Counted from the stretch's first letter, positions 30,452-42,294 are shown. The stretch: 64,000 nucleotides of DNA from Halomonas sp. HL-48 (GCF_001314875.1 NZ_LJZS01000004.1:1-64000), one strand, 5' to 3'. A program made the numbers and translations. The notes: generated from the letters alone by a model not told the origin.

Positions 30452-30483
30452 CGCCTGCGAGGCAAAGCCCGCAGGCGTTTTTT
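30452..30483 (+). terminator. Rho-independent terminator after der
   Basis: CGCCTGCG (30452-30459) pairs with CGCAGGCG (30470-30477), ten-base loop, followed by six T residues. Confidence 0.9.
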
Positions 30484-30594
30484 GTTGCCCGAAGGTTAAC
30501 AAATTCGCTTGACAGAACGTCGTCCCAAGCCTCAAATAGCGGCGCTTTTCAGCCCCACCTTCCTCTCACTTTGGTACCTTCTCAGGAGGGACTT

Positions 30595-31209
30595 ATGGCC
30601 CGTATCATGCGCCGCTGGCGCTGGCTGAGCCTGTTTGGCCTGGCCAGCCTGCTTGCCGGCTGTCTTGCCCTGCCCCAAACCGGCCTGTTTGCGTTTCGTC
30701 TGGCGGTAACCTCCCTGGGGGTCGAGGATGTGCGTATCGGCCCATACACCGTCAAGGCGGGCCTGGACACCAGCGATCTCACCAGCCTGATTGCGTCAAG
30801 CCTTGGCGCCGGCAGCCTGCCCGTTCAGGCGACCATTGCCATGGGGCTTGGCCTGCCTGCGGGCATGCCGCCGGTGGAGATGTCGGGCTTTCGCTGGGCG
30901 TTGGATATGCCAGGCGTCGAGCCTGTGCAGGGTAACTATGAGCAGGACGTCACGCTCACTTCCGGCGACGATGCCAATTTACGCCTGCCGGTCGCCTTTG
31001 ATGTACTGACTACCGATACCCAACGCATGGCGCCCATGCTGGAACTTGCCAGCCAGCTTGCGTCACAGGGTGAGCTGCCGCCCGGCAGTCAACTGGCCAT
31101 CACGCCAGGCGATCTGCGCGGATTAGGCATGCGCCTTCCGGCAGGATTATTAACGCCGACCATTCGCCTAAATGTCGGTGCCGATGGGCAGTTGGTACCG
31201 CAAGGTTAA
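30595..31209 (+). CDS. Lipoprotein of unknown function
   Basis: 204 residues from the ATG at 30595 with ribosome site AGGAGGG; an upstream open frame back to 30325 overlaps der out of frame and is spurious. A signal with lipobox LLAGC (Cys near 23) is followed by one domain of about 180 residues rich in small hydrophobic and beta-type stretches, for example VRIGPYTVKAGLD, NYEQDVTLTSGDD and LTPTIRLNVGADG. The layout recalls LEA2/WHy-type beta-sandwich lipoproteins, but I do not recognise the family. It stands alone between a terminator and the toxin-antitoxin remnant. Confidence 0.75.
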   Translation: MARIMRRWRWLSLFGLASLLAGCLALPQTGLFAFRLAVTSLGVEDVRIGPYTVKAGLDTSDLTSLIASSLGAGSLPVQATIAMGLGLPAGMPPVEMSGFRWALDMPGVEPVQGNYEQDVTLTSGDDANLRLPVAFDVLTTDTQRMAPMLELASQLASQGELPPGSQLAITPGDLRGLGMRLPAGLLTPTIRLNVGADGQLVPQG

Positions 31210-31281
31210 GCGTTCAACTGGCTTCAATGCTTTGCCTCAAAGTAGTAGGGTATTTTGAGATGCATCGCATGAGGGCGCCTT

Positions 31282-31521
31282 ATGGCTATTCCCGAAGAAG
31301 TTATTGGAACAGAAGCTCTTTTTCTTTCTAGAGAGGAGAAGACTCGTTTGGTAATGCATCTGTTAGAGAGCATTGAGGAGAGACCCAGCTCGGATCCTCG
31401 ACAAGTGGAGAGTGCTTGGGTGACCGAGGCGGATCGTAGATATCAAGCCTATCTTCGTGGCGAAGAACACTCAATCACCGCTGAAGAGGTGTTTGCGGAT
31501 CTAAGGGCAGACGATCGTTGA
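31282..31521 (+). CDS. Addiction-module antitoxin-like protein (TIGR02574 type)
   Basis: 79 residues. FLSREEKTRLVMHLLESIEE followed by an acidic C-terminal segment (ADRRYQAYLRGE and ITAEEVFADLRADDR) is the pattern of the short addiction-module component that pairs with RelE/ParE toxins. It is intact. The base composition is visibly less GC-rich than the flanking genes, suggesting acquisition. Its stop overlaps the TTG start of the damaged toxin. Confidence 0.75.
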   Translation: MAIPEEVIGTEALFLSREEKTRLVMHLLESIEERPSSDPRQVESAWVTEADRRYQAYLRGEEHSITAEEVFADLRADDR

Positions 31522-31706
31522 AGCCTGTTCGTTTTCTTGAATCTGCCCGTGAGGATGTTCGCCGGGGAAAAAGCTATTACCACACTATCAGCCCTGAGTT
31601 AGCCCGAAGTTTTCAAAAGGCGGTGGAGGTCGCGGTTAAAGCTGCCTCGCACATAGTGATGCATACGACGCACATTTCTAAATGTGCCAAAGCATGTTCA
31701 TATTAA
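31518..31706 (+). pseudogene. Truncated RelE/ParE-family toxin
   Basis: From a TTG at 31518 overlapping the antitoxin stop, the first ~45 residues (KPVRFLESAREDVRRGKSYY to the AVEVAVKAA helix) look like the start of a ParE/RelE toxin. The frame then turns into VMHTTHISKCAKACSY and stops at 62 residues, where a ~95-residue toxin is expected. The C-terminal strands that carry activity are missing. The break coincides with a palindrome at 31670-31687. I could not find the missing half downstream in another frame. Confidence 0.65.
31670..31687. repeat. Palindrome at the toxin break point
   Basis: GCACATTT-CT-AAATGTGC: eight-base perfect arms around two bases. It lies where toxin similarity ends and may mark a deletion or a lost insertion. 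The following 31707-31892 contains no gene that I can see. Confidence 0.5.
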
Positions 31707-31892
31707 GTGCTCACACTAGATAAACATAACCCGGCAGCCGGTCGTCGACATACGCCAACCAGCGCATTTAACGGCAGATCGATTCAGCATCCATACTCAT
31801 CCTCTAAGTGGGTTATGATGGGGGATTGATTTACTGCTATCAGCGGTTATCTTGTGTCCAGGAAACCTATTCGTCTATAAGGAAACCGTCTC

Positions 31893-32696
31893 ATGCGCTG
31901 GCTTCGCCCTCTTGCCATTACCGCCCTTTGTGCCACCGTCGCGGCCTGTTCCACGTCGCCGACCGGCCGTTCGCAGCTGCTGTTGTTATCCGATGAGGAA
32001 CTCAACAACATGGGCGGTCAGGCCTTTAACAAATATCAACAGGATCTGCCCGCCGCCGGGCAGGACAGCCAGCGCTACGTGCAATGTATCGCGGATGCCA
32101 TCATCGCCGAACTCCCCCAGGAGCAGCAACAGCTTGACTGGCAGATCCGCGTCTTTGAAGAAGACTCCCCCAATGCCTTTGCCCTGCCCGGGGGCTACAT
32201 GGGCGTGCATACCGGCATGCTGGATATCGCCAGCACCCAGGATCAACTCGCCTCGGTCGTCGCCCATGAAATCGGCCACGTGCTGGCCAAGCATTCCAAC
32301 GAGCGGGCGTCTACCGAAAGCGCGACGCAATTGGGTCTATCCGCCATCTCAAGCGCAGCAGGCCTTCAAGGCGGCAGCGGAGAGCAACTGATGGGGGTGC
32401 TTGGCATGGGCGCTCAATACGGCATCATGCTGCCCTTCTCGCGCCGCCACGAAAGCGAAGCGGATACCATTGGTCTTGACCTGATGGCCCGCGCCGGCTT
32501 CGACCCGCGCGAAAGCGTGACCCTGTGGCAGAATATGCAGCAAGCCTCCAGCGGCGGCCAACCGCCGGCCTGGATGTCGACCCACCCAAGCCAGGGCCAG
32601 CGGATTGAAGGGCTGGAAGCCGGCATGAGCGATGCCATGACCGCCTATGAACAGGCTAGCAACAACGGGCGTACGCCCAACTGCCCACGCCCCTGA
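31893..32696 (+). CDS. M48-family metalloprotease lipoprotein (LoiP/YcaL-like)
   Basis: 267 residues. Signal peptide with lipobox VAAC (Cys19). The zinc-protease motif HEIGH is at 125-129 and the third ligand is probably Glu189 in RRHESEAD. A substrate-groove segment NAFALPGGYMGVHTGML precedes it. The size and lipoprotein signal fit small envelope M48 peptidases such as LoiP/YcaL, acting in outer-membrane protein quality control. Ribosome site AAGGA precedes the ATG. It is convergent with aroE. Confidence 0.9.
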   Translation: MRWLRPLAITALCATVAACSTSPTGRSQLLLLSDEELNNMGGQAFNKYQQDLPAAGQDSQRYVQCIADAIIAELPQEQQQLDWQIRVFEEDSPNAFALPGGYMGVHTGMLDIASTQDQLASVVAHEIGHVLAKHSNERASTESATQLGLSAISSAAGLQGGSGEQLMGVLGMGAQYGIMLPFSRRHESEADTIGLDLMARAGFDPRESVTLWQNMQQASSGGQPPAWMSTHPSQGQRIEGLEAGMSDAMTAYEQASNNGRTPNCPRP

Positions 32697-32701
32697 CGCA
32701 A

Positions 32702-32731
32702 AACCGCCGTTGCCTCACGGCAACTGCGGTT
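32702..32731. terminator. Hairpin between convergent M48 gene and aroE
   Basis: AACCGC-C-GTTGCC / GGCAAC-T-GCGGTT: a 12-pair stem with one internal mismatch and a four-base loop. The T tract is weak (TTTT on the minus side), so termination may be partial. Confidence 0.55.
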
Positions 32732-32780
32732 GCATGGCGCGACCTGTGATAGCCGCGCATAACATTGATGGCGCGAGTCA

Positions 32781-35116
<2,336 letters not shown>

Positions 35117-35155
35117 GAATTCTCCACCGGTGATGACAAAGGAAACCTTATCCTA

Positions 35156-36274
35156 TCATGGGCGTGGTAAACGCACCCAGCCTCCTGCCCGCGACGCCAC
35201 CCAGCCGTCGATCTCGAGCATCAGCAGGCGCTGCTGGCACTCGCTGACGGTACTGCCGATTTGTTGCACCAAGGCGTCAATCGGCGTGGGCGAGGCACTC
35301 AAAAAGCCAAGCAGCGCATCCGGCAAAGGTTCGTCTACCGGCCGCTCAGGCGCAGCCGACGACGCCTGGGCTTCATTCAAGGCTGGCGGCAGAAACTCGC
35401 TCGCCCAGTGATGCAGTTCATTGACGATGTCTTCGGGATCGCAGGCCATCGCCGCGCCCTGGCGCAACAACTGCAGGCAGCCGCGAGCCTGCTGATTGTG
35501 CAACGAGCTGGGCAGCGCAAAGACATCGCGGCCCTGCTCCATGGCCAGGCGCGCGCTGACCAGTGAGCCGCTTTTCTCGGCGGCTTCCACCACCAGCGTG
35601 CCCAGCGACAGACCGGTCACGATGCGGTTGCGGCGTGGGAAAAACGCCGGATGGGCCACCGTGCCCGGGGGATGCTCAGCCAGCACCAGGCCGCCCGGCG
35701 CATCGCTGAGCTGCTGGTATAGCGCGCGATGACGGGCGGGGTAAATCACATCGATTCCGCAGCCGAGGACCGCCACGCTGCTGCCGCCGGCATCCAGGGC
35801 GGCCTGCTGGGCCACCCCGTCGATGCCCAGCGCCATGCCGCTGACGATACACCAGCCGCGGCGGGCCAGTTCGCGGGCGAAGGTTTGGGCGTTATGCGCG
35901 CCTTCGGCGGTGGGGCGGCGCGTGCCCACCATGGCAAGCGTGGGCCGCTCGAGCGCGCCGAGATCGCCCTGCGCCCACAGCACCGGCGGCGGATCGGGCA
36001 GCTCGTTGAGCAGTGCCGGCCAGGCCGGATGGTCGCGGTGCAGGATAGTCCGTCCCGGCGCGCCCGACTGCCAGTCAAGGCTGGCCTGCACTACCTGCTG
36101 CAGGGGGCTTTTGAACGGGTGGTCGCACCACAGCCGCAGCGCACTGGCCGCCTTGCTCGGCAGCTCTGCCAGCCAGCCGTGCGGCCACACGGGTTGCTGC
36201 GCCACCAACTGGGCGATGCGCTGCGGCCCCACGCCGGGTAATGCATTGACCGCCAACCACTCCCTGGTATCCAT
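35156..36274 (-). CDS. dprA: DNA-processing protein DprA
   Basis: 372 residues. An N-terminal helical region is followed by the Rossmann-like DprA core: AMVGTRRPTAEGAHNA, SGMALGIDGVAQQAAL, AVLGCGIDVIYPARH, AEHPPGT and FPRRNRIVTGLS. A C-terminal winged helix follows at about 310-370. It loads RecA onto incoming single-stranded DNA in natural transformation. Together with pilW and the TsaP-like gene this suggests, but does not prove, competence. Confidence 0.95.
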   Translation of the reverse strand: MDTREWLAVNALPGVGPQRIAQLVAQQPVWPHGWLAELPSKAASALRLWCDHPFKSPLQQVVQASLDWQSGAPGRTILHRDHPAWPALLNELPDPPPVLWAQGDLGALERPTLAMVGTRRPTAEGAHNAQTFARELARRGWCIVSGMALGIDGVAQQAALDAGGSSVAVLGCGIDVIYPARHRALYQQLSDAPGGLVLAEHPPGTVAHPAFFPRRNRIVTGLSLGTLVVEAAEKSGSLVSARLAMEQGRDVFALPSSLHNQQARGCLQLLRQGAAMACDPEDIVNELHHWASEFLPPALNEAQASSAAPERPVDEPLPDALLGFLSASPTPIDALVQQIGSTVSECQQRLLMLEIDGWVASRAGGWVRLPRP

Positions 36275-36330
36275 TCAACCTCCTTGCTTCCTGCATCAAT
36301 ACTTCCTACATCAATGTCTGCACGCCTGCT

Positions 36331-37383
36331 TCAGCGCGGCGGTGAGCGCACGAGGTCGCCCACTTCCAGCACCGTTGACGCTTCCATCACCAACGCATAG
36401 CTGACGCGATCATAAGGCCTGAACACCATTAAGGTGCCGGCGGCCTCGCTGGGTAGCGTGAGCGCCTCCTGGTTGCGCGGGTCGCTGACCACCTCGCCCT
36501 GCTGGGCAATCTGGAAAACATGCCCGCGCTGTACGCCATCAAGCGTACCCAGACCGATCGTCACCACCTGCAGTCGGCCGACAAACCGCACGCCGCCCGG
36601 CACGCCAACAATCGCCCCGGAAAGCGCATTGCGGGGCGCACGCGGCACCATATTATCGCGCTGTTGCGACGATTCCAGCGGCAACACCAGATCGTTATTG
36701 CGTATTTCCTGATCGGCGCTGAGCACCTGAAGCTGCACGATGTCGTCCTCGGCGCGCAGGGCGCGGGCCTCACCGATCTTGATCAGCTCGGTGCCCAGCG
36801 GCGTACCATCGCCACCGACATAGCGCTCGGCAGGGCGATAAATGCCGACGCGGGTGTCCCGTGGCACCTGTCCCCTGACGTACAGAGAGTCCCCCGCGCC
36901 GCTGATCAGACGGCCCTGATGGCCCGCCACCACGTACGCCAGGGCGTCATCCGCCGGGTCGCCGTCGACGATCCGGTGGCCGCGCAGGAAGGGTCCGATA
37001 ACGTCCGGGTCGATCGGCGAAATCGCTTCACGGTGCGGCACCTTGCGCATTTCGGGAGACAGCTTAACCACGCGCTGGGCCCGCTCAAGCGACAGACACG
37101 GCGCGCCCTGGCAATCGCCGAGCGTGAGCACATCGCCGGGATAGATCAGATTGGGGTTATCGATCGCGGGATTGGTCTGCCAGAGTTCGGGCCACTGCCA
37201 GGGAGCGTGCAGGAAGCGCGCGGCAATATCCCAGAGTGTATCTCCCGCTACCACGGTGTAGCGCTCGGGCGCCGACTCGCGTACGCGCTCCCAGGCCGCC
37301 GCATCCAGCGCGGCCAAAAGCGTCACCACGCCGATCAGCCAGCCCCTGATTCCGGCTCGCCAGCTGTATTGTCTTGCTGCCAT
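36331..37383 (-). CDS. tsaP: LysM-domain protein, TsaP-like
   Basis: 350 residues from the ATG at 37383 with ribosome site GGGAGG; a longer frame to 37488 adds family-unlike residues. Signal peptide to about 29 (ALDAAAWERV), then a LysM domain (YTVVAGDTLWDIAARFL, NPNLIYPGDVL), then a long beta-rich region. The same position next to dprA in Pseudomonas is held by TsaP, a peptidoglycan-binding protein anchoring the PilQ secretin. That supports a pilus role together with pilW, although no pilus structural gene is in view. Confidence 0.75.
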   Translation of the reverse strand: MAARQYSWRAGIRGWLIGVVTLLAALDAAAWERVRESAPERYTVVAGDTLWDIAARFLHAPWQWPELWQTNPAIDNPNLIYPGDVLTLGDCQGAPCLSLERAQRVVKLSPEMRKVPHREAISPIDPDVIGPFLRGHRIVDGDPADDALAYVVAGHQGRLISGAGDSLYVRGQVPRDTRVGIYRPAERYVGGDGTPLGTELIKIGEARALRAEDDIVQLQVLSADQEIRNNDLVLPLESSQQRDNMVPRAPRNALSGAIVGVPGGVRFVGRLQVVTIGLGTLDGVQRGHVFQIAQQGEVVSDPRNQEALTLPSEAAGTLMVFRPYDRVSYALVMEASTVLEVGDLVRSPPR

Positions 37384-37471
37384 TCTGCCTCCCTGTTGTG
37401 TATCGCGCCTGCCAGCGTGGCGATCCACGCTGCGCCGCCGGGCAGGCATGCCCAGGAGCATTGACAGCATG

Positions 37472-37497
37472 ATATAGTGGTTGATCATAAACTATAT
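37472..37497. promoter_or_regulatory. Dyad between tsaP-like and def genes
   Basis: ATATAGT-ggt-TGATCA-taa-ACTATAT: 26 bases symmetric about the central GATC with 20 paired positions. It is AT-rich against a GC-rich background and sits between two divergent operons, so it may be an operator. A second TGATCA follows at 37498-37503. Confidence 0.45.
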
Positions 37498-37614
37498 TGA
37501 TCACTTCGTACGGCGCCAGCCACGCACGGCGATCATAAAGCACTTGGGCAGGCGACCCTACCGGCGCGTGGCCCAAGCGATTACTCAGCTCAGCATAACG
37601 GTGGTAGTAACGCC

Positions 37615-38127
37615 ATGGCCAAACTCGCCATTCTCGAATTTCCTGACGAGCGCCTGCGCACCAAGGCCAAACCAGTTCAGACCGTCGACGATGAGGTGCG
37701 CCAACTCGTCGACGACATGCTCGACACCATGTACGACGCCAAGGGGATTGGCCTTGCCGCCACCCAGGTGGACGTCCATCGGCGCGTCGTGGTGATGGAC
37801 GTCAGCGACGATCAGTCGCAACCGCTGGTGATGATCAACCCTAAGTACACACCGCTGGGCGATACCCAGGAACCGCTTTCCGAAGGCTGCCTGTCGATCC
37901 CGGAGCATTACGCCGAGGTGCCCCGCTACCTGAGCGTGGAGCTGAAAGCGCTGGACCGCAACGGCGAACCCTTTACGCTCGAAGCCGAGGGTTTGCTTGC
38001 GCACTGCATTCAGCACGAATACGACCACCTGGAAGGCGTGCTGTTTGTCGACTACCTATCGCCGCTCAAGCGTGACCGGATTCGCAAGAAAATGGAAAAG
38101 CGCCATAAGCTGATGCAGGACGCCTGA
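37615..38127 (+). CDS. def: Peptide deformylase
   Basis: 170 residues. It removes the formyl group from new proteins using a metal bound by the motifs [16 protein letters not shown] (Cys ligand) and QHEYDHLEG (two His ligands and catalytic Glu). It is followed by fmt and rsmB, which attach the formyl group and modify the ribosome. Confidence 0.97.
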   Translation: MAKLAILEFPDERLRTKAKPVQTVDDEVRQLVDDMLDTMYDAKGIGLAATQVDVHRRVVVMDVSDDQSQPLVMINPKYTPLGDTQEPLSEGCLSIPEHYAEVPRYLSVELKALDRNGEPFTLEAEGLLAHCIQHEYDHLEGVLFVDYLSPLKRDRIRKKMEKRHKLMQDA

Positions 38128-38188
38128 GCGCTACTGTATTGCCCGAGATTACTGCAACATTTACTTTTGCCGCCAGGTCGCTGTCTCC

Positions 38189-39172
38189 ATGTCATCATTG
38201 CGCGTTGTTTTCGCGGGTACGCCTGAATTTGCTGCCTCAAGCCTGGCCGCCCTGCTGGAAAGCCAGCATCAGGTCGTCGCCGTGTATACCCAGCCCGACC
38301 GTCCCGCCGGGCGTGGTCGCAAGCTTACCCCGAGCCCGGTCAAGCAGTTGGCGCTCGACCATGCGCTGCCGGTTTATCAGCCCGAAAGCCTGAAAACGAC
38401 CGAGGCCCAGGCGACGCTTGCCGCGCTCGATGCCGATGTCATGGTGGTGGTGGCCTACGGGCTACTGTTACCTCAGGCGGTGCTGGATATCCCTCGCCTG
38501 GGCTGCCTCAACGTGCACGCGTCGCTGCTGCCCCGCTGGCGGGGCGCCGCGCCGATTCAGCGCGCCATCGAGGCGGGCGACCGCGTGTCGGGCGTCACCA
38601 TCATGCAGATGGATGCGGGGCTGGACACCGGCGACATGCTCCATGAGGTCCGCACCCCGATCACCGCCCAGACCACCGGGGGCGAGCTCCACGACCGGCT
38701 CGCTATTCAAGGGGCCAATGCCCTGATCAACACCCTCGATGAACTCGCCACGGGCGCCGTCAGCGCGACGCCCCAGCCCGACGAAGGCGTGACCTACGCC
38801 GCCAAGCTCAGCAAGGCCGAGGCAGAGGTGGACTTTCATCGGCCCGCCGACCAGCTGGTGCGCACCATTCACGCCTTCAACCCCTGGCCGGTTGCCTGGT
38901 GCGCCCTGGGCGATGACCGGCTGCGCCTGCTGATGGCCAGCGTCGAGCCCGGCGAACAGCCCCCTTCGTCTCCCGGAACGCTTCTGCCCCACGGAGAGGA
39001 CCACCTGCGTATCGCCTGCGGCCAGGACGGCCGCGAGGTACTCTGCGTCAGCCGTGCTCAACTGCCGGGGGGCAAGGCCCTGCCGGTTCGCGAACTGCTC
39101 AACGCCCGCCAGACACGCCTCACCCCGGGTACCCGCCTGGGGCCTAGCCCGCAACAAGGAGCACCGTCATGA
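38189..39172 (+). CDS. fmt: Methionyl-tRNA formyltransferase
   Basis: 327 residues. It formylates initiator Met-tRNA using 10-formyltetrahydrofolate. RVVFAGTPEFAA starts the fold, NVHASLLPRWRGAAPIQRAI holds the catalytic Asn/His, and a C-terminal tRNA-binding domain begins near 205. It ends over the rsmB start. Confidence 0.97.
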   Translation: MSSLRVVFAGTPEFAASSLAALLESQHQVVAVYTQPDRPAGRGRKLTPSPVKQLALDHALPVYQPESLKTTEAQATLAALDADVMVVVAYGLLLPQAVLDIPRLGCLNVHASLLPRWRGAAPIQRAIEAGDRVSGVTIMQMDAGLDTGDMLHEVRTPITAQTTGGELHDRLAIQGANALINTLDELATGAVSATPQPDEGVTYAAKLSKAEAEVDFHRPADQLVRTIHAFNPWPVAWCALGDDRLRLLMASVEPGEQPPSSPGTLLPHGEDHLRIACGQDGREVLCVSRAQLPGGKALPVRELLNARQTRLTPGTRLGPSPQQGAPS

Positions 39173-40503
39173 ATCAGCCTCGTGCAGCCAAAGAAGGCAG
39201 CGGCCTGGAAGTTCGCGCCGCCGCCGCCAGAGGGCTCGTACCGGTGCTTACCGACAAGGGGTCGCTGGCCGGGCTGGATGAGCATAGCGTGATTGCCCGG
39301 GATCGCAGCCTGCTCAAAGAACTCTGCTACGGCACCTGCCGCCGCTTGCCGCGCCTGGAAGCGCTGGCCGACCAGCTCCTCAAGCAGCCGCTCAAAAAGC
39401 GCGACAGCGACGTTCAGGCCCTGCTGCTGCTGGGTATTTACCAGCTGTTGTATATGCGTATTCCTGCCCACGCGGCGGTGGGCGAAACTGCCGGCGCCGC
39501 GCGGTTACTCGGCAAGGACTGGGCGACCCGGGTACTCAACGGCTGCCTGCGTCGTTTGCAGCGTGACGCTGACGCCCTGCAGGCGACGGTCGACCGCGAT
39601 GCCCACGTCGCGCTCGAGCACCCCGCCTGGCTTTTGAAAGCGCTCCGTCAGGCATGGCCGGAGCAGTGGCAGGCCATCGCCGAAGCCAATAACCAGCCCG
39701 GGCCCATGACGCTGCGCGTGAACCAGCGCCACCAGGATCGCGAAACCTACCTGTCGCTGCTCACTGAAACCGGCCTCGGCGGCCAGCTCTGCGTTCACGC
39801 GCCGGATGGCATCACCCTGGAGCAGCCCTGCGACGTCACCACGCTGCCCGGCTTCGAGCGCGGCCTGGTCAGCGTTCAGGATGAGGCCGCCCAGCTAAGC
39901 GCGGCGCTGCTCGGCCCGGCGCTTGCGCCGCGCCCGGGCGCTCACGTGCTGGACGCCTGCTGCGCCCCCGGCGGCAAAACCGCCCATCTGCTTGAGCAGT
40001 TCGATATCGCGCTCACCGCTATCGATAGCGACAACCAGCGCCTGGGGCGGGTCGATGACAGCCTCAACCGGCTGGGCCTGACCGCCGACCTGCAGCACGC
40101 CGACGCGACCCAGCGCGACTGGTGGAACGGCACGCCGTTTGATGCCATCCTGCTGGATGCGCCCTGCTCCGGCACCGGTGTCATTCGCCGCCACCCGGAT
40201 ATCAAGAAGCTGCGACGCCCCGACGACATTGGCAAGCTCGCCACCCTGCAGCGCCAGCTGCTGGATAATCTCTGGGCGATGCTGCGCCCCGGCGGCACGC
40301 TGCTGTACGCGACCTGCTCGGTACTGCCGGAGGAAAATGCCGATCAAATCGAGGCATTTCTGGCCCGAACACCCGACGCCATCGTCACCACGCCGAACGA
40401 CGTCGCTTGGGGCATGCCCAGCGGCCAGGGGCGCCAACTGTTCCCCGAAGCGAGCAGTCACGACGGCTTTTTTTATGCCAGACTAGAAAAGCAGGCTGCC
40501 TGA
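39169..40503 (+). CDS. rsmB: 16S rRNA (cytosine-967-C5)-methyltransferase RsmB
   Basis: 444 residues. An N-terminal NusB-like helical domain (about 1-150) is joined to a methyltransferase domain with DACCAPGGKTAHLL (SAM site), DAPCSGTGVIRRHPD and ATCSVLPEENADQ, the two catalytic cysteine motifs. It overlaps fmt by four bases (ATGA). Confidence 0.97.
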   Translation: MNQPRAAKEGSGLEVRAAAARGLVPVLTDKGSLAGLDEHSVIARDRSLLKELCYGTCRRLPRLEALADQLLKQPLKKRDSDVQALLLLGIYQLLYMRIPAHAAVGETAGAARLLGKDWATRVLNGCLRRLQRDADALQATVDRDAHVALEHPAWLLKALRQAWPEQWQAIAEANNQPGPMTLRVNQRHQDRETYLSLLTETGLGGQLCVHAPDGITLEQPCDVTTLPGFERGLVSVQDEAAQLSAALLGPALAPRPGAHVLDACCAPGGKTAHLLEQFDIALTAIDSDNQRLGRVDDSLNRLGLTADLQHADATQRDWWNGTPFDAILLDAPCSGTGVIRRHPDIKKLRRPDDIGKLATLQRQLLDNLWAMLRPGGTLLYATCSVLPEENADQIEAFLARTPDAIVTTPNDVAWGMPSGQGRQLFPEASSHDGFFYARLEKQAA

Positions 40504-40539
40504 GATCGGCAGTGCATTCATGACACGGAGGGAGGTAGC

Positions 40540-40746
40540 ATGAGTCACCATACCTACAAGCACATCGAGCTAACCGGTTCTTCTGAAAAAGGCATTGAAG
40601 ACGCCGTGCAGAGCGCGCTGGCCAAGGCGTCTGAAACCGTCAAGCATATGCGCTGGATGCAGGTAACCGACACCCGCGGCCATATCGAAGACGGCCGCGT
40701 GGCGCACTGGCAGGTCACGATCAAGGTCGGCTTCACCCTGGAATAA
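40540..40746 (+). CDS. Dodecin
   Basis: 68 residues, a typical dodecin length. The beta-alpha-beta-beta pattern is clear: [20 protein letters not shown], then [15 protein letters not shown] with the flavin-stacking Trp, and [13 protein letters not shown]. Dodecins form 12-mers that store flavin and limit its photochemistry. It has a strong GGAGG site and its own terminator. A link to the blue-light receptor gene elsewhere in this window would be speculation. Confidence 0.93.
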   Translation: MSHHTYKHIELTGSSEKGIEDAVQSALAKASETVKHMRWMQVTDTRGHIEDGRVAHWQVTIKVGFTLE

Positions 40747-40764
40747 TCCCTACCTGCTTTTCGG

Positions 40765-40797
40765 CGGCGGCTGGTTTACACTGGCCGCCGTCTTTAT
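40765..40797 (+). terminator. Terminator after dodecin gene
   Basis: CGGCGGC (40765-40771) pairs with GCCGCCG (40784-40790), 12-base loop, followed by TCTTTATT. Confidence 0.75.
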
Positions 40798-40871
40798 TGC
40801 AGCGCACGATAGGCCGCCTCGTGCAGTTGGCGAGGAACCCCCGGCGCTCTTAATGGAACCGATGCTCAGCA

Positions 40872-42245
40872 ATGAAAATTATCATTCTCGGCGCCGGCCA
40901 GGTCGGCGGCACCCTTGCGGAATATCTCGCCCGTGAGGAAAACGACATCACCGTCGTCGATACCGATGCCAAGAAACTGCGCGAGCTGCACACCAAGCTC
41001 GACATCCGCACGGTCACCGGCGCGGGCTCTTACCCCATCGTGCTGCGCCAGGCGGGTGGGGAAGACGCCGACATGCTGATTGCCGTGACCAGCAGCGATG
41101 AAATCAACATGATCGCCTGCCAGGTCGCGCACACCCTGTTTCGCACCCCGACCAAGATCGCCCGGGTGCGCTCCTCGGCGTACCTGACCCGCAAGGGGCT
41201 GTTCGCCCACGAGGCGATTCCCATCGACGTGCTGATCAGCCCCGAGCAGGTGGTCACCGACCACGTGCGCCGGCTGATCGAACACCCCGGCGCGCTGCAG
41301 GTGCTGGAGTTCGCCGGCGGGCTCGTCCAGCTGGTGGCGGTAAAAGCGTTTTACGGCGGCCCGCTGGTCGGCCAGGACCTGGCCTTTCTGCGCCGCCACA
41401 TGCCCAACGTGGACACCCGGGTGGCGGCGATCTACCGCCGCAACCGGCCGATCATTCCGCGCGGTGATACCGTCATCGAAGCCGACGACGAGGTGTTTTT
41501 CCTCGCTGCCCGGCGCGATATCCGCGCGGTGATGAGCGAGCTGCGCCGGGTCGAGCGGGATTTCCGCCGGGTGGTGATCGCCGGGGGCGGCAACATCGGT
41601 GAGCGGCTGGCCGAGCACCTGGAACACAGCCACCAGGTCAAGATCATCGAGCACAGCCTGGAGCGTTGCACCACGCTGTCCGAGCGGCTCGATCGCACCG
41701 TGGTGCTCCACGGCAGCGCCACCAGCAAGCGGCTGCTGGAAGAAGAGAACATCGAGGACTGCGATATCTTCTGCGCGCTGACCAACGACGACGAGGTCAA
41801 CATCATGTCGTCGCTGCTGGCCAAGCGCCTGGGCGCCAAGAAGGTGCTGACGCTGATCAACAACGCCGCCTACGTGGACCTGGTTCAGGGCGGCGAGATC
41901 GACATCGCCATTTCGCCCCAGCAGGCGACCATCGGCAGCCTGCTGACCCACGTGCGGCGTGGCGATATCGTCAACGTCCACTCGCTGCGCCGGGGCGCGG
42001 CGGAGGCCATCGAGGCCATCGCCCACGGCGACAAGCAGTCGTCCAAGGTGGTCGGCCGCACCATTCGCGAGATCGACCTGCCCGACGGCACTACCATTGG
42101 GGCGATCGTGCGCGGCAAGGAGGTCATGATCGCCCACGATCACATCGTCATCGAAAGCGGCGACCACGTGATTCTGTTCGTCATCGACAAGCGGCGCATC
42201 CGCGATGTGGAGCGCCTCTTCCAGGTGGGGCTGACGTTCTTCTGA
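40872..42245 (+). CDS. trkA: Trk potassium uptake regulatory subunit TrkA
   Basis: 457 residues with two RCK/KTN modules. The nucleotide folds are [16 protein letters not shown] at about 4-19 and [17 protein letters not shown] near 234-250, each followed by a RCK_C domain. TrkA binds NAD/ATP and gates the TrkH channel from the cytoplasm. It precedes trkH by 49 bases. K+ uptake is central to osmotic response in halophiles. Confidence 0.96.
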   Translation: MKIIILGAGQVGGTLAEYLAREENDITVVDTDAKKLRELHTKLDIRTVTGAGSYPIVLRQAGGEDADMLIAVTSSDEINMIACQVAHTLFRTPTKIARVRSSAYLTRKGLFAHEAIPIDVLISPEQVVTDHVRRLIEHPGALQVLEFAGGLVQLVAVKAFYGGPLVGQDLAFLRRHMPNVDTRVAAIYRRNRPIIPRGDTVIEADDEVFFLAARRDIRAVMSELRRVERDFRRVVIAGGGNIGERLAEHLEHSHQVKIIEHSLERCTTLSERLDRTVVLHGSATSKRLLEEENIEDCDIFCALTNDDEVNIMSSLLAKRLGAKKVLTLINNAAYVDLVQGGEIDIAISPQQATIGSLLTHVRRGDIVNVHSLRRGAAEAIEAIAHGDKQSSKVVGRTIREIDLPDGTTIGAIVRGKEVMIAHDHIVIESGDHVILFVIDKRRIRDVERLFQVGLTFF

Positions 42246-42294
42246 TGATATTGCACCGCGAGCGACTTACCGACCAGGGGAGCACACGACAGCC

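Noticed and set aside
30325-30594. Upstream extension of the lipoprotein gene
   Set aside because: It overlaps der and a terminator, and the signal peptide with AGGAGGG starts cleanly at 30595.
31852-32391. Alternative frame over the M48 protease gene
   Set aside because: The 31893 frame has a lipobox, HEIGH motif and ribosome site; the other is Pro/Arg-rich without features.
40866-42167. Long open frame opposite trkA
   Set aside because: Shadow of trkA caused by GC-rich codon use; the sequence is low in conserved motifs.
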